Below, piece by piece: positions 58,737 through 58,869 of a stretch of DNA of 58,869 bases; the first letter of the stretch is position 1; each line of letters starts with the position of its first letter. Made by a program: the position numbers and the translations under genes. Where the stretch lies: positions 1-58,869 of the forward strand of contig SHWL01000011.1 of assembly GCA_009693865.1 (NCBI GenBank), given 5' to 3'. The DNA is from Acetobacteraceae bacterium (GTDB taxonomy: Bacteria; Pseudomonadota; Alphaproteobacteria; Acetobacterales; Acetobacteraceae). The notes beneath the pieces were generated by a model. It was not told the origin of the DNA and did not search any database. It worked only from the letters and a program-made list of their open reading frames with translations.

Positions 58737-58869
58737 AAGTTAGGGTGGCCTGATCTGGCAGGCCTGGAGCGTCCTGCGTCTGGGCGCCTCCTCAAGGTGG
58801 CGGCGGAACCGTAACAGGGCGGCGCGGTTTGTCAGTTTTGGTCTGGGCAGAATGGCGTCCAGCAAGATT

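Overview
This window is a high-GC chromosomal segment of an alphaproteobacterium, most likely an Acetobacteraceae-type member of the Rhodospirillales. That placement is inference, from the gene families present, the G/C-rich third codon positions, a CtrA-like TTAA-N7-TTAA box and the palindromic repeats between genes. No rRNA, tRNA or CRISPR array was found.

Layout. 1-150: the right end of an IS4-family insertion sequence, then two small membrane proteins. 878-9.7 kb: a FAD oxidoreductase-SelD fusion, a dead sorbosone dehydrogenase, a dihydroorotate-dehydrogenase-like enzyme, an SDR, a PLP decarboxylase, phosphomannomutase/phosphoglucomutase and GalU (sugar nucleotides for envelope polysaccharide). 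9.8-11.8 kb: a J-domain membrane protein, an internally deleted malic enzyme back-to-back with a 5'-truncated GNAT toxin, and a CCDC90-like protein. 12-16 kb: a leftward catabolic cluster (amidohydrolase-type decarboxylase, luciferase-like flavin monooxygenase, alpha/beta hydrolase with no nucleophile, two unknown small proteins). 16-18.3 kb: CcdAB remnants and a TIR-FGE/sulfatase fusion, the best candidate for an immune or conflict effector. 18.8-24.5 kb: lytic transglycosylase, DNA polymerase IV, rhodanese-ChrB with a decayed chrA, and LpxK.

24.8-33.7 kb: a carbon-phosphorus lyase locus. phnF and one phnM run leftward; phnG-H-I-J-K, a repeat-filled gap, then phnL, a second phnM and a DUF1045 gene run rightward. 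33.8-35.6 kb: a small coiled-coil protein, a complete ParDE module and a HigBA module whose toxin is interrupted by a terminator-like palindrome. 35.6-44.8 kb: SDR, a frameshifted acyltransferase, an esterase, a class III aminotransferase, a 183-bp MITE-like element, a cyclic amidohydrolase, and a MmgE/PrpD-family gene followed by a citrate/2-methylcitrate synthase and a strong terminator. 45-50.5 kb: a histone H1-like repeat protein, the OtnC/OtnK four-carbon sugar-acid pair, a glycosyltransferase, an orphan ABC binding protein and a DoxX-like membrane protein. 50.4-57 kb: an ECF sigma factor divergent from a zinc-finger protein, then the PrkA-DUF444-SpoVR stress operon. 57.4-58.4 kb: a D-2-hydroxyacid dehydrogenase, then a cluster of short hairpins.

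Two themes stand out. Gene decay is common: sorbosone dehydrogenase, malic enzyme, GNAT toxin, chrA, CcdA, HigB and an acyltransferase all carry visible lesions. Intergenic spaces are colonised by nested GGCCCGG-type palindromic repeats and by one MITE flanked by an 11-bp direct repeat. Function calls come from recognising families and motifs by eye; no database search was run.
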